A stretch of 64,000 nucleotides of DNA from Hortaea werneckii (lineage: Eukaryota; Ascomycota; Dothideomycetes; Mycosphaerellales; Teratosphaeriaceae), in the NCBI GenBank assembly GCA_037044905.1, contig JBAOKB010000145.1, forward strand, positions 62,001-126,000, in the 5' to 3' direction. The notes beneath the pieces were generated by a model. That model saw only the letters and a list, made by a program, of their open reading frames with translations, did no database searches and was not told where the DNA came from. A program made the translations under genes and the position numbers. Numbering within the stretch: position 1 is the stretch's first letter; every line of letters begins with the position of its first letter. Shown here piece after piece: positions 51,510-61,599 of the stretch.

Positions 51510-53537
51510 ATGTCGACCGAACGCTCCTCCTCCGCTGTCCGCAACCTTCGTTCCATCTTCGAAAACAAAGGCAGCGACAACTCTCCCGACGGACGAGGCC
51601 GCTCAACAAGTGGTCTTTCCAGCGAAGCATCCAACAGCAGCCGACCGACATCGAGAATACGTGCCAATTTTGTCTCGGTCGAGCCTCCCAAGATGTCTGC
51701 ATTGGCCCCGGAAGAAGGCGTTGGCAAGGGAAGCGCCGAGGGGAAGCGCGAGAGCACTGCGGATATTAGAAGAGGAAGCTTCACCGCCAACACCGACGAG
51801 GAGGCATTGGCCTTGAAGGAGACCGTGTCGGAGGAAGCGCACAGAAGGGAAGAGGAAAGCAAGGTCGCGCAGCCGATACCAGAAGCGGCGGTGGAGTCTT
51901 CAGGCCCAGCGTCAGCGCAGACGTCTGGCCCAGGCACACCTTTGATGCAGGCCAACCATGACACGAAGGTGCAGCCCGTAGCTGTCGATGTATCTCCGGA
52001 GCAGGAGGTCAAAGTCAAGGAGGATAAAGAGCCTGCAAACCCAGACAAGCCCACGACAGCTGTAGAGGAAGAACCAGTCGAGATGAGACCGGCGGAACCT
52101 GCGAATGAAGAGGCTGTCAGTGGTGGTCAAGCCTTGCCGCCGGTGACGGAGGATCTCAGACACAGCGAGATGCAAGAGAGTGCTGCAGCTCCACCGGCAG
52201 CAGTGGAGACTCCAGTCCAAAAGACGCCTGAAGCGCAGGCTACTGCGACAAAGGCTGCACCGACCGAGGCGCCTGCGACTGAGGCCCCTTCTACAGGGTC
52301 AGTGCCTACAGGCCCACTGGCCACAGAACCTCCCGTCAATGAGGCCCCGGCGACAGCTCAATTGGACAAGGCTGCCCAGTCTGCCAAGAAGCCGGAGGCG
52401 AAGGAGACTGCAAGTGCGAAATCCCCTTCCACCGCCGCGAAAGCCTCGCCCAAACCAACTCAATCCGCTCCTACCGCTAGATCATCGACTGGCGGATCCA
52501 GATCACCTGCAGCAACTAGAAAGCAGGCTCCGGCCCCTTCGGAGGCACCAAAACAGAAGCAGCCAGTGAAAAAGCCGAGCCGTACTTCTCTGACGGCGCC
52601 TACTGCTTCATCTATGTCCAAATCGCACAGTACCGACCGCACCAGTTCCGCCTCTAGCAAGCCTTCAACCGCTGCTAAGCCGGAAGCCAGCAAGCCAAAG
52701 ACGACGAAGCCGATCGACTTGCCTTCGCGCCTGACGGCACCCACAGCATCTTCTCGAGCAAAGCATGAGCCAGAGTCGGCGCAGGCACCAGCTCCTCGTC
52801 CGAGTGCTCCAAGCAGCAAGCCCTCCGCTGCTCCCAAGCCAAAGCCAAAGCCAACGCCCACCACCTCCTCCGCCAGACCAACACCTCGATCATCGCTAGC
52901 ACCAAGCCAGCGGCCAGAATCACGGACTTCGGCGACCTCAGCCCCACCTAAAAAGCCTGCTCCCGCGGATGGCAGTTTCCTGGAGCGCATGATGCGCCCT
53001 ACCGCCGCCTCGGCCAACAAATCCCACGACAAGCACGACAAGCCGGAGGTGAAGAGTCCCCCCCGACCGAGCAGGACCACAGCAGCCCCGTCCAAGCCCA
53101 AACCCAACGGTCAGGCGAAGAAACCCGCACCGGGTACGGCAGCAGGTGCAACCAAACCCAGCTCAAGACCCAGCACGGCCAAGTCCGCGGGCTCGGAGAA
53201 GACTTCGAGTCTCCTCTCGTCTTCCGCCGCCGACACAGCACCAGCACCAGCAGCTGAACAGCCCAACGGCTCCCACGACCACGTCCCTCCTGCACCGGAA
53301 CCGCAGCCAGCAGCGGTCAAGGGGACTTTACCTCAAGAGCCCTCTCCCGCCGCTACCCAGCCCCTTCCCCCCGCCGAACAACAGCAATCGGGTCTCGAGA
53401 CCCCGCCTACGCAGCTGAGTAATGGCGCTGCTGCTTCTGCGCTGCCGCAGGAGCAGGGGCAGGGGCAGGATAAGCAGCAGGGAGCTGGCACGACGCTGGA
53501 GGCCACGCCTGCTGCTATTGGGGAGGAACTTAGGTAA
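51510..53537 (+). CDS. Ser/Pro/Ala/Thr-rich low-complexity protein
   Basis: Single 675-codon ORF from the ATG at 51510. The N-terminus has a motif common at the start of many fungal disordered proteins (SSSAVRNLRSIFENKGSDNS, then RPTSRIRANFVSVE). Beyond about 100 residues the protein is low-complexity, rich in Ala, Pro, Ser, Thr and Lys (AKPEASKPKTTKPIDLPSRL, RSSLAPSQRPESRTSATSA) with repeats such as SRLTAPTASS and KPSAAPKPK. A short conserved-looking piece GSFLERMMRPTAASANKSHD lies near residue 490. No membrane segment or signal peptide. A cytoskeleton- or septum-linked scaffold is possible; the function is unknown. Confidence 0.75.
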   Translation: MSTERSSSAVRNLRSIFENKGSDNSPDGRGRSTSGLSSEASNSSRPTSRIRANFVSVEPPKMSALAPEEGVGKGSAEGKRESTADIRRGSFTANTDEEALALKETVSEEAHRREEESKVAQPIPEAAVESSGPASAQTSGPGTPLMQANHDTKVQPVAVDVSPEQEVKVKEDKEPANPDKPTTAVEEEPVEMRPAEPANEEAVSGGQALPPVTEDLRHSEMQESAAAPPAAVETPVQKTPEAQATATKAAPTEAPATEAPSTGSVPTGPLATEPPVNEAPATAQLDKAAQSAKKPEAKETASAKSPSTAAKASPKPTQSAPTARSSTGGSRSPAATRKQAPAPSEAPKQKQPVKKPSRTSLTAPTASSMSKSHSTDRTSSASSKPSTAAKPEASKPKTTKPIDLPSRLTAPTASSRAKHEPESAQAPAPRPSAPSSKPSAAPKPKPKPTPTTSSARPTPRSSLAPSQRPESRTSATSAPPKKPAPADGSFLERMMRPTAASANKSHDKHDKPEVKSPPRPSRTTAAPSKPKPNGQAKKPAPGTAAGATKPSSRPSTAKSAGSEKTSSLLSSSAADTAPAPAAEQPNGSHDHVPPAPEPQPAAVKGTLPQEPSPAATQPLPPAEQQQSGLETPPTQLSNGAAASALPQEQGQGQDKQQGAGTTLEATPAAIGEELR

Positions 53538-54478
53538 GGGGATGTGAGTGAGGGTTTCTGGCGTGGGAGTCGTTTGAGGAGAGCTTCGCCTGTGCGCTTC
53601 TAAAGCCTGGGGTGGAGATTCTTCCTCTTGGGGGTCTGCTGTCGTTTTCTTGTTGTTGTTGTGGTGGTGGTGGTGGTGGTGTAGGCGGGAAGGGTTGGTC
53701 TGTGTGTGGTGGTCAGTGGTGGTGGTGAGGAAGAAGGAAGGAGGATTTCCGATATGGATTCTTGTGGAGGACAGATAGGGAAAGGGAAAGGGAAGGGAAA
53801 GGAAGGGTGAGAGTTTGTTTGAAGTTCGTTGTTTTTTCTGCAAGGCGTGCATGCATGCAAAGCGTTCTATACCAATTGTTTCACCAACGGTTTCTGGAGG
53901 CGCGTTTTGCGTTGTGTTGGTATGTTTTCTGTTGTTTAATTGTAAATTGCGGGTTAAGGAAGTAGTAGTGTACTCTAAGTCCTATTTAAAATCTTGTAAA
54001 ATGAAATATAAAGTCTGTTACTTGAGGCGGAGGAGTGGCTGTTTTTCTGGATGGACGTTGTTTTGGCCAAGGCGCTCTCTCCGGTTTGGGAAGGTGCGAC
54101 GGGCGGCATTGGGGACAAAAAGTGGGGCTTGTTCCAGGCAACTGCCTTTAGGTGCGCTTCAGCTGGAGCCTTCACTTCTGGACATGGAGTTTTGACATTG
54201 ACTTCTTCATCGCCGACCTCTCAGAGCAAGAGTACCTCGGTGCAGCTTTTGCAAGACATCTCTGCTGGAAACCGATTCCGTGGTGTTTTGAGTCAGGACA
54301 CCACCTGCTCTGGTCATCACTGTGGGAGACCGATCTCGTACGGCGTTGATCCTTCGAATCTGGCCGCCACTCACTCTGGCAATCACCGCTATTGATCGAC
54401 TTCCATTTTGCGCCGACACCGATCCCAAACCAGCACATCTGACGAACGACCCTCTCGACTGCCGCAACAGTGTCGACA
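53538..54478. other. Intergenic region
   Basis: 3' side of the low-complexity gene and promoter of the next gene. Contains a GTT/GGT microsatellite. Confidence 0.5.
53651..53680. repeat. (GTT)n(GGT)n microsatellite
   Basis: Three to four GTT units run into about six GTG/GGT units, shortly after the low-complexity gene. No function implied. Confidence 0.8.
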
Positions 54479-55318
54479 ATGTCCAAGCACTCGCCTCTGC
54501 TGGCCTTGCCGAAGGAGCTGCGTCTGATGATCTACGACGAATTGTTCGCGCCTCTCCTCCAGCGACCGGAGCACTTCGACACCTACGTTCTGCCTTCTGA
54601 ATGGCCAAAGGTCGACTTCACTCCCTACAGAGCGCTGTTGCTCACGTGTAAGGAAGTGAAGGAGGAGGCGACGACGCATTTCGAAGGCCATTTCTTGCGC
54701 GACGTTATCGTCTTTTTCGATAATGTGTTCGACCTCCGAAAATTTTATTTCAAGCTCAGGCGGGCTTCTTGTCTGGGGAAGCTTGGAGGCATGAAGGTGT
54801 GCTTGCATTCCTTGCCTGAGGGCATTGAACGTCGAATGAATCCCAGAGGGCACGGGAAGAGCAGCTTCTGGCTTCTCAATTGCGACGCGGAAAGTTGCTG
54901 TTTTGACATGCTCATCTGTAACGACGATAAACCTTCACGGGCACCAAAACGGTATGGCGAGGACGGCTGTGGCCATTCAGGCAGATGGCCGGACGGAAGT
55001 GTCCAGCATCTAACCACCAAAGTCAGCCATGGCATACGTGGTAATGCGAGAGTCAATGTCCTGCGCACAACAGGTCGGGATGGGCCATTCCAGAAAGGAC
55101 TTGAACCCATCTCTCGACAATTGCGCTCAAGGTCTTCGACGAGGTATACTCAGATGGTTCTACCTATCGGCTGTCTTCGCGGCCATGATTGGTTATTACT
55201 TCGGTGCGGCAATCAGATTACTCTAGATGAGTATCAACAAGAGCCAGAAAGCAGTCGATGGCCAGGTGTCAAAGGGTACGAACAGTATCTGAGGGAGAAA
55301 TACGGCTTGGACGGCTAA
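54479..55318 (+). CDS. Small fungal protein with LPxELRLxIY motif (F-box/2EXR-like)
   Basis: The frame opens upstream, and the first ATG is 54479 (MSKHSPLLALPKEL), giving 279 aa. The N-terminal LLALPKELRLMIYDELF motif is the signature start of large fungal families of F-box-like or 2EXR-type proteins. The rest includes LLLTCKEVKEEATTHFEGHF and FFDNVFDLRKFYFKLRRA, typical of the same families. The C-terminal part has no further recognised domain. The family is expanded in many Pezizomycotina, so this is likely an accessory gene with unknown role. Confidence 0.75.
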   Translation: MSKHSPLLALPKELRLMIYDELFAPLLQRPEHFDTYVLPSEWPKVDFTPYRALLLTCKEVKEEATTHFEGHFLRDVIVFFDNVFDLRKFYFKLRRASCLGKLGGMKVCLHSLPEGIERRMNPRGHGKSSFWLLNCDAESCCFDMLICNDDKPSRAPKRYGEDGCGHSGRWPDGSVQHLTTKVSHGIRGNARVNVLRTTGRDGPFQKGLEPISRQLRSRSSTRYTQMVLPIGCLRGHDWLLLRCGNQITLDEYQQEPESSRWPGVKGYEQYLREKYGLDG

Positions 55319-55577
55319 AATTGGCTTTCTTTGGCCTCAGAAAAGCAAGGACAATCGGCCTGATCTTTGACCAACTTCAGCCCTTGATTGCACAAAACCA
55401 ATGAGGGGAGGATGACGGACGACTGGGGAAGCACTGATAATATGTTGTTGGACCGGAATGAGCATCAAGCGAATGTTTGGAACCAGGCCCTACGGTCTAT
55501 GGCAAACAAATGAAGGCACCGACACGTTGCCATGCGTTCAGAGGATAATTAGCTGAGTATCAGAAAAAGGAAGATAG

Positions 55578-57758
55578 CTATGTAGACGGACCAAGCATGA
55601 TTCCACTCCTCTTCGTCTTCTCGCAAACTATGCGGTCTATATCGAGCTCTTCATCATCCTCAATCATTGCCCGTAGATCCTTCTTCCCACAGCGGCCAAT
55701 GTATTGACAAGGCTTCGAGCGCTGGAAAAGCGTTTCGTGACAGCAGCTATTTGCCCACAACTCCGCAATGAGCGTCAGTACCACAAGTCCCGTCACCGTC
55801 CCAACGAGTTCAAGCGAATTGAGACCCTCCGCCAGCGGCAAGCAGATCAAAATAACCGCAATTACCAAGCGGAAACCCAAACGAAACCGCTTGGGGAGTC
55901 GCAACCCTTCAACCTCCCGATGCACATGCGCGGTAGAAATCACAGCCATAAATGCCATGGCGACCCCAAACCCAGCACAGTAAAACCACCGAACCCCGCT
56001 CACCACCTCCCCTTCACTCCTCTCCCGGTAAGCTTCCGTCAGATCCTCCACCCGCGACGCAGCTCCCGGATCATGCGCCACGACCAGCCGACTCAACGCG
56101 CCGCCACCCAACACAAACGCCGAGATGAAAGGCAGATGCGCCAGCCCCCACACCATCGCGCTGACCTTATGTCGGCGGATGGCATGCAGGTGCAGGTTCG
56201 CGCCGTCCACTTCGAAGTACAGCCAGTTGAAGCCGAAGGCCTGGACGAGCCCGAGCGCGGCTTTGCCGAAGAACCCGCCGATCCCGTTCCTGGCCGACTG
56301 GTACAGCATGGCGACCACCGTGTACCCGAAGACCAGGGTCACGAAGGCGTTGGTGCGCTCCACGCGGTGCTCGATGTTGATCGCGGGCCAGAACTGGAAG
56401 GTCCGGTCGCACCAGGCGTGCAGGCGCCCGCCGAGGCGTTGGCAGAGGAGGAGGCACCAGATGTAGGAGAACTGGCCGAAAATGTCGAGGACGAGGGCGA
56501 GGAGGATGAGGGGTAGGCGGGGGGAGGGGGAAGGAGTGTGGATGCTGGTTATGTAGAGGATGATGGCTAAGGCGATCCAGCTCACGTGCCAGATCATGAT
56601 GGGCGCGATCGTGGGCAGGAGGTAGGCCATCCCTAGGAGGTAGAGGGCCATGTAGAGGCGGGAGGCGAGGTAGAAGCCGAGGAGGGAAGGGTAGGTGGTG
56701 GCGAAGGCTTGGGTGATGTTGGTGGTGTAGCCGAACAGGCAGGTGAGGAGGAAGAGCACGCTGCAGCGTTGGAAGATGTCGTCGGTCTCGAACCAGGAAA
56801 TGATCAGGGCCATGTCGTTCCAGATCTTCCAGCTGAGCGTGAAGGTGATGACGAAGTGGAGCAGGGAGGAGGCGGTAGGGTGCTCGGCGGCGGCATCGCC
56901 GTTGATGGCGATGATGCCGACGTAGAGCAGGTCGACAAAGAGCTCGAAACTCTGCACTTCTTCGCTGCCGGACGCGCGCCAAAGTATGCCCCTGTGGAAA
57001 TACTGGCGTAGCGTCGGCCGCTTGAACAGCTTCAACGGCGTCGTCGCGTAACCCCTTTCCGCAGCCGAAGCAGGCAGCGGAGTACTAGTACTGGTACTCC
57101 TGCTACCATTTCCCGCCCCACCCAACCCACCACGTCTTCCCCCAGCATCCCGCTGCGGGGTCGTCTGCCCCGAAACCGACGGCGACCGACTTCCCTCCCC
57201 TTCTCCGTCGTCGTACGACCTAATCTGAGCCGAGTACCCATACTTCCCGAAATGCGCCTCCAGGCTCACACCCGCGCTCGTGACGCGCTCCAGCTCATAG
57301 TTGAGCATCTCCAGCTCGGCGTGAACATGGGCGAACTGCTCAAAGACTTCGCCGTGCGTGTGGCGGAGCGCTTCCCGCCGCGCCTCGTGGTGGGACCGCG
57401 CATCGCGCACGGCGGCGAGGTGTTCGGGGGTGCCTGAGATGAGGACGTCGAAGTCGTTCTTGGCGTGTTCATTTCCTCCGGCGTCTGGATGGGGTTTGGA
57501 GTGCGTCGAGAGGTTGATGCGGAGTCGGGCGGCTTCTTCGGGGGAGTTGGCGATGTGGATCCGTTTGCCGTTTGGATGCAGGAAGTGCCGGAGTTTGTCG
57601 TATGCGCGGGTGTTGAGATGGTGGTTGTGGTCGCGATGATGTTTTTGATTGAGGTGGGTGAGATTTTCGCTGGGCCTCGAAATGGATGAGGTAGTAGCTG
57701 CCGCGCTCTGTTTCTCTACAGCTCCCTCGTCAAGCGTATCACTTGTAGTGTACATCAT
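55578..57758 (-). CDS. LtrA-family (low temperature requirement A) membrane protein
   Basis: The open frame extends to a non-ATG codon at 57896; the first in-frame ATG pair gives a start at 57756-57758 (MMYTTSDTLDEG), 726 aa. The long polar N-terminus has a His-rich patch (HHRDHNHHL). Many hydrophobic segments follow the LtrA signature FVDLLYVGIIAINGDAAAEH: LHFVITFTLSWKIWNDMALI, CSVLFLLTCLFGYTTNI, PLILLALVLDIFGQFSYIWC and others. Fungal LtrA-domain proteins are common but poorly studied; the Listeria ltrA gene was named for low-temperature growth. The C-terminal tail ends SGIMLGPST. No intron is needed. A shorter start further downstream cannot be excluded. Confidence 0.85.
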   Translation of the reverse strand: MMYTTSDTLDEGAVEKQSAAATTSSISRPSENLTHLNQKHHRDHNHHLNTRAYDKLRHFLHPNGKRIHIANSPEEAARLRINLSTHSKPHPDAGGNEHAKNDFDVLISGTPEHLAAVRDARSHHEARREALRHTHGEVFEQFAHVHAELEMLNYELERVTSAGVSLEAHFGKYGYSAQIRSYDDGEGEGSRSPSVSGQTTPQRDAGGRRGGLGGAGNGSRSTSTSTPLPASAAERGYATTPLKLFKRPTLRQYFHRGILWRASGSEEVQSFELFVDLLYVGIIAINGDAAAEHPTASSLLHFVITFTLSWKIWNDMALIISWFETDDIFQRCSVLFLLTCLFGYTTNITQAFATTYPSLLGFYLASRLYMALYLLGMAYLLPTIAPIMIWHVSWIALAIILYITSIHTPSPSPRLPLILLALVLDIFGQFSYIWCLLLCQRLGGRLHAWCDRTFQFWPAINIEHRVERTNAFVTLVFGYTVVAMLYQSARNGIGGFFGKAALGLVQAFGFNWLYFEVDGANLHLHAIRRHKVSAMVWGLAHLPFISAFVLGGGALSRLVVAHDPGAASRVEDLTEAYRERSEGEVVSGVRWFYCAGFGVAMAFMAVISTAHVHREVEGLRLPKRFRLGFRLVIAVILICLPLAEGLNSLELVGTVTGLVVLTLIAELWANSCCHETLFQRSKPCQYIGRCGKKDLRAMIEDDEELDIDRIVCEKTKRSGIMLGPST

Positions 57759-58347
57759 ATTGCTCGCGGAGCAGATGGTGTGTGCCAATGAAGTCGATAG
57801 ATTCTTTAATCCTTGTTCTGAAGCCGACTTAAGGAGGAGGAGGAGGGGAAGCGTGCCTTGGAACTTGGATCTTATTAGTGGGGATGGGGTATGCAAAGAG
57901 CATCAGAAGATTATCAAGTCAGCGAATTAGAGTGCCATTCGTCAGGAGATAAGGTCTGAACGCCACAGTGCTGACTGAAGGCTGACACGTATCTTGGCGG
58001 GGAAGGGGAGAAACGACGTACATACCTACTATGTAGGTATCTACAAAATAGTGGCTAAGCAATCGACACGCCTTCCCCGAAACGGCAAGCACGTACTCCC
58101 TTTCACTGATGCGTGTCTTTTCAGGTAGATCTGGCGAGAAGAAATCAGTATGTGACGATCAGCTCCACAAAGGGCTCGATAATTAGCCGTATGCCGGACA
58201 AAGCGCTCAAATATAATAGATCGTTATAACCTGCACATACACTATATTCTCCTTCCTAACCGATCTCGTTGCATCAGCCAGTTCAGCAGATTATCAACTA
58301 CAGTTCCCTCGATTAAAGGGGTGGCGGGGAAAGACACATCAAACACC
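57759..58347. other. Intergenic region with palindromic repeat
   Basis: Upstream of the LtrA-family gene and 3' of the sorting nexin. Contains the third TACCTA/TAGGTA copy. Confidence 0.5.
58017..58044. repeat. TACCTA/TAGGTA palindrome, copy 3
   Basis: ATACCTAC (58022-58029) and GTAGGTAT (58033-58040) form a perfect 8-bp inverted repeat around TAT. Shares the 13-mer TACCTACTATGTA with copy 2. Confidence 0.8.
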
Positions 58348-60520
58348 TCACGCCTCAACAGTATGCCGTCTTTCCGCCGCATCATCATCATCATCGTCCT
58401 GCTGCGGTGAATCCCCCTCATGAGGAGGTCTCGAGACCCCTTCCTCACTTTCCCGTGCAGTATTCGTGCCGGATAAGCGCGCCTGTGCTGCTGCGCCCTC
58501 GAGCGCGCCCTCGGATTCGAGGGCGTCCTGTCGCAGCTGCGCATCCGATTTGCCTTCTTCGTTCGGGGCTTGGACGCCGACGGCGGCGACAGCAGGAGGG
58601 AGTGGACCGTCCTCGTCTGTGTCGAGCTGGTAGAGGTAGGTTTCCCAGAGCTCGATCAACTGTGGGGAAAACAATATGTGTTAGCCTTTTTCCAACTTCT
58701 CGGAGGAGAAGGGGGGGGGGGGTTTAGCAAATCTCACCTCTTTCTGCGCCTCAATAGCACTCTCCAGGAACGTCTCGACGCCGCTCTTGAAATCCTCGAC
58801 CTTCTCGCGCTCGAAGCGCTCGAGCTCGCCTCGCATCAGCCGACCGAGATCCTCAAACAGCACGCGCGCCGCGTTGACCCGGCGCTCGCCCTCGCCCACC
58901 TCGGCCTGCATCTGCTGCAGCCGATCCTGCTGTGTGCGCCCGGCACGGAGTAATTTCTCCTGCTGCTTTTTGATCTCCTGTAATTTGGCCTCGGCCGAGT
59001 GCCAGGAATGATAGGCCTTCTGGCGCTGCTCGAAGGCCTTCTTCACGGACCCGATTAGCCGGATGTACTCGTCGATCACGATGCCGAGGGTCAGGATGTC
59101 CTGCATGGCCTGGCGGGAGTAGAGCTCGTGGATGCGGAGCTGGATGTCGCCCAGGGAGTCCAGGGGTCCGGAGAGGGAGGGGGAGAGCTCGGCGCCGGCG
59201 AGGTGGTGCAGGGAGGTGGAGAAGTCGCCGCAGGTTTCCGCGAGGGACTTGCGTTGCGCCACTACCGTGTCGGTGCTCTTCTGCAGGGCTTTGAGTTGGT
59301 TCTCTAGCGCGTCGAGGTAGATCCGCCGGTCGTGGAACCAGTCGTCGTGCTCGATGAATTTGCCGCTGCTGCCGGCGCCGCTACCGCCGCCTCCGAGGCC
59401 GAGGGAGCTCATGAAGCCGCCTGCACCGCCGGATGGCTTGCTGTCTAGGCCGAGTAAGGGATCGCGCGAGCGGTCTCGGTGCTTGATGTCCACGTTGAAG
59501 GTTTCGCTTTCGAGGAAGGTCTTGAGGTCGGCATCGTGCTGTAAGACGGGATGCGCGGCGATCTTGTTCAGCATGCGCTCCAGGGCCATGCGACGGCTCT
59601 CGATGAAGTTCTGCTCGAAGCGACCCACCGCTTGCTTTTCCGGCGGAGGGGCGACGATGGTGCCTGGATTGTTCTCGTGCAGCCGCTCGTACAGCCAGAG
59701 GAAATCGCGATACCGCCGGGTGACGGTAAAGGAAGGATTGACGTAAGCTTTGGAGGTGGTGCGGGTGATGACGGAGTAGACGGTGTGGCTGCTGGCGGCG
59801 TTGCCGACAGTGTGAGGGTCACCAACGGTAATGGAGAAGGTGGGTTTGGCGGCCTGCTCGACGGGTTGTGATCGTGGGGGGCGCTGGCCGTGCATGCTAC
59901 GAGCGCTGCCATTGAGACTGGCCCCGTCCTCGCTCTGATCACCGCTACGAATGCTGCTGGCGCCACCACCGGTGCTAGGACGGCTTGGGGCACGTGTCCG
60001 ATTCGGCAGCTCTTTGACGGGGGGTACTGGTGCCGCAGGTTCAGGTTCGGGTTCGGGGAGGGAAGGTTCCGCTCCCAATGGGCCTAGGGGACCCATCGAG
60101 TCATCGTCGAGCGATTCGAGCGTGGTACTCTGGGCGAGATTGACATTGTGTCGGCGGGGCCCGCGGGTCTTGGAGGCAGTCGGACGGGAGGTCACGGGGG
60201 GCGGAGGGGAGGCGGGTTCGGCGGGCTGTGACGGTGGTGCATTGTCTGAGTAGTCCATGTCAGAACTGCGCGAAGGTGATCAGAGGCGATTATTCTTAGT
60301 GTTTACCTGTCTGGGCTTCCTCGCCGGCTTGTGCCAGGTTGTGGTTGCTTTGCGAGCGACTGGGGACATCTAATCGCCGGCTGTCAGTTGCATGTTGACG
60401 AGGTTGCTTGCTGTGGTCTGGGTCATGGTGGGTGATGAGATGCTTACCGTCCCAAGGGCTTCCGTCTTCATCCATAGCGGCGCTCCAGGGATTCTCCGGT
60501 GCAGCAACGCGATCGGCCAT
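58348..60520 (-). CDS. VPS5: Sorting nexin, VPS5/SNX1 type (PX and BAR)
   Basis: Four exons: 60448-60520, 60307-60369, 58738-60245 and 58348-58659; 1956 nt, 651 aa, phases consistent. Start ATG at 60518-60520 (MADRVAAPENPWSAAMDEDG). After a long disordered Ser/Pro region, the PX domain (PTFSITVGDPHTVG ... FTVTRRYRDFLWLYERLHEN) carries the RRYRDF phosphoinositide-binding motif. A Gly-rich linker precedes the BAR domain (DWFHDRRIYLDALENQLKAL to VEDFKSGVETFLESAIEAQK, joined to LIELWETYLY). Vps5/Snx1 bends endosomal membranes as part of retromer for endosome-to-Golgi retrieval. The last exon adds a Glu/Asp-rich tail with DDDDDDAA. Intron 60246-60306 begins GTAAAC, slightly weak. The intron at 58660-58737 holds a C12 run. 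Confidence 0.9.
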
Positions 60521-61599
60521 GGTGAGAGAGAGAGTCGGGAGAGGCGTATATGCAAGTATACCTTAGGGTATACCTTAAGGTTCACTCGAGCTCCCCAAGC
60601 GATCCGCTGCGGACGCGGCAGCTCGGCGCGGTGGATGCCGAGCGAGCGAGCAGGATGACGACGGGGAAGGCTGATCGGCTTGTGACGCTTGACAATGATC
60701 AACTTCAATCGTACAACGGACGGATGCTGCCTGAAAGACTGGGAGTGTATACTGCACAGCAATGCGCCAGGCCGTATGATGGAAGTGCCAATCGGCCGTC
60801 AGGTCACGGACGCCGTCAAGCCACACCACATGTCTCTCCGCCTCATCTCCTGCGCCACCCGGTCACATCTGTAACACGACATCTACAGTATATCACCACG
60901 ATCTCCTTCAACAAGGGAGCACCTCTGCCTCCTAAGGCCAAGATGGCGAATGTGTACCGCAGCAGTGACCGTCACGTGAACCGCACAACACACCCTAAGA
61001 CTTCTTACATTGGTAGTATGGCCAGTCCACTACTCCGACTATCTACCTACATGGTATGGCCACCATCTGAAGTGACACAGACAACGCTCCATCGGATGGC
61101 CGCGTAGCGTCACGAATGGCCCGCCTGACCATACTGCTCGGATTCTTGCGCGTAACTTCCCATCTTGTCCTGGCTTCGTCTCTTCATGTATCGCGAGAGA
61201 CTACCGAACATTGATAGGCCTGTCCCGCTAAGAAACATTGATGTCAGGCCTTGCTCTCGAACTCTTTAAAAATGGACTGTATCTCTGGCGAACAACGTCT
61301 AATATTCCATCCAGGACTTTAAAATGCCAAAAGTTTAGAATGGTCCTACGACAACCTCACCTAGTAGGTACAAACGGAAGGAGATGCGCAATTAAGCCCG
61401 CATGCCTTGTCATGCAGGTATGCATTCCTTCGGTGAAATTACAGCCAAATACATCTCTCCCCTCGTGTCCACTTCACCTTTGTTTGGTGTTTTGTTTGCC
61501 CTCCCTTTGCATCCGCAGTTGCAGAAATCAACGCTCGCGATCCTCCATTCTGCTACCCAGTCCAGACAGAATCTCTATAGCGAGCCACTGTTGCTGAAC
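60521..61599. promoter_or_regulatory. Divergent promoter region, VPS5-like / AT-hook protein
   Basis: About 1.1 kb between the two starts. A pair of TATACCTTAnGG units lies at about 60556-60582. No gene was supported. Confidence 0.4.

Noticed and set aside
56167..56982. 271-codon minus-strand ORF overlapping the LtrA gene
   Set aside because: Alternative frame of the LtrA gene, Arg/Pro/His-rich, no motif.
61402..61599. Upstream in-frame ATG of the AT-hook protein as the start
   Set aside because: The 66-residue extension has no basic or repeat character like the rest, and the MAPKKRTA start is a better fit.
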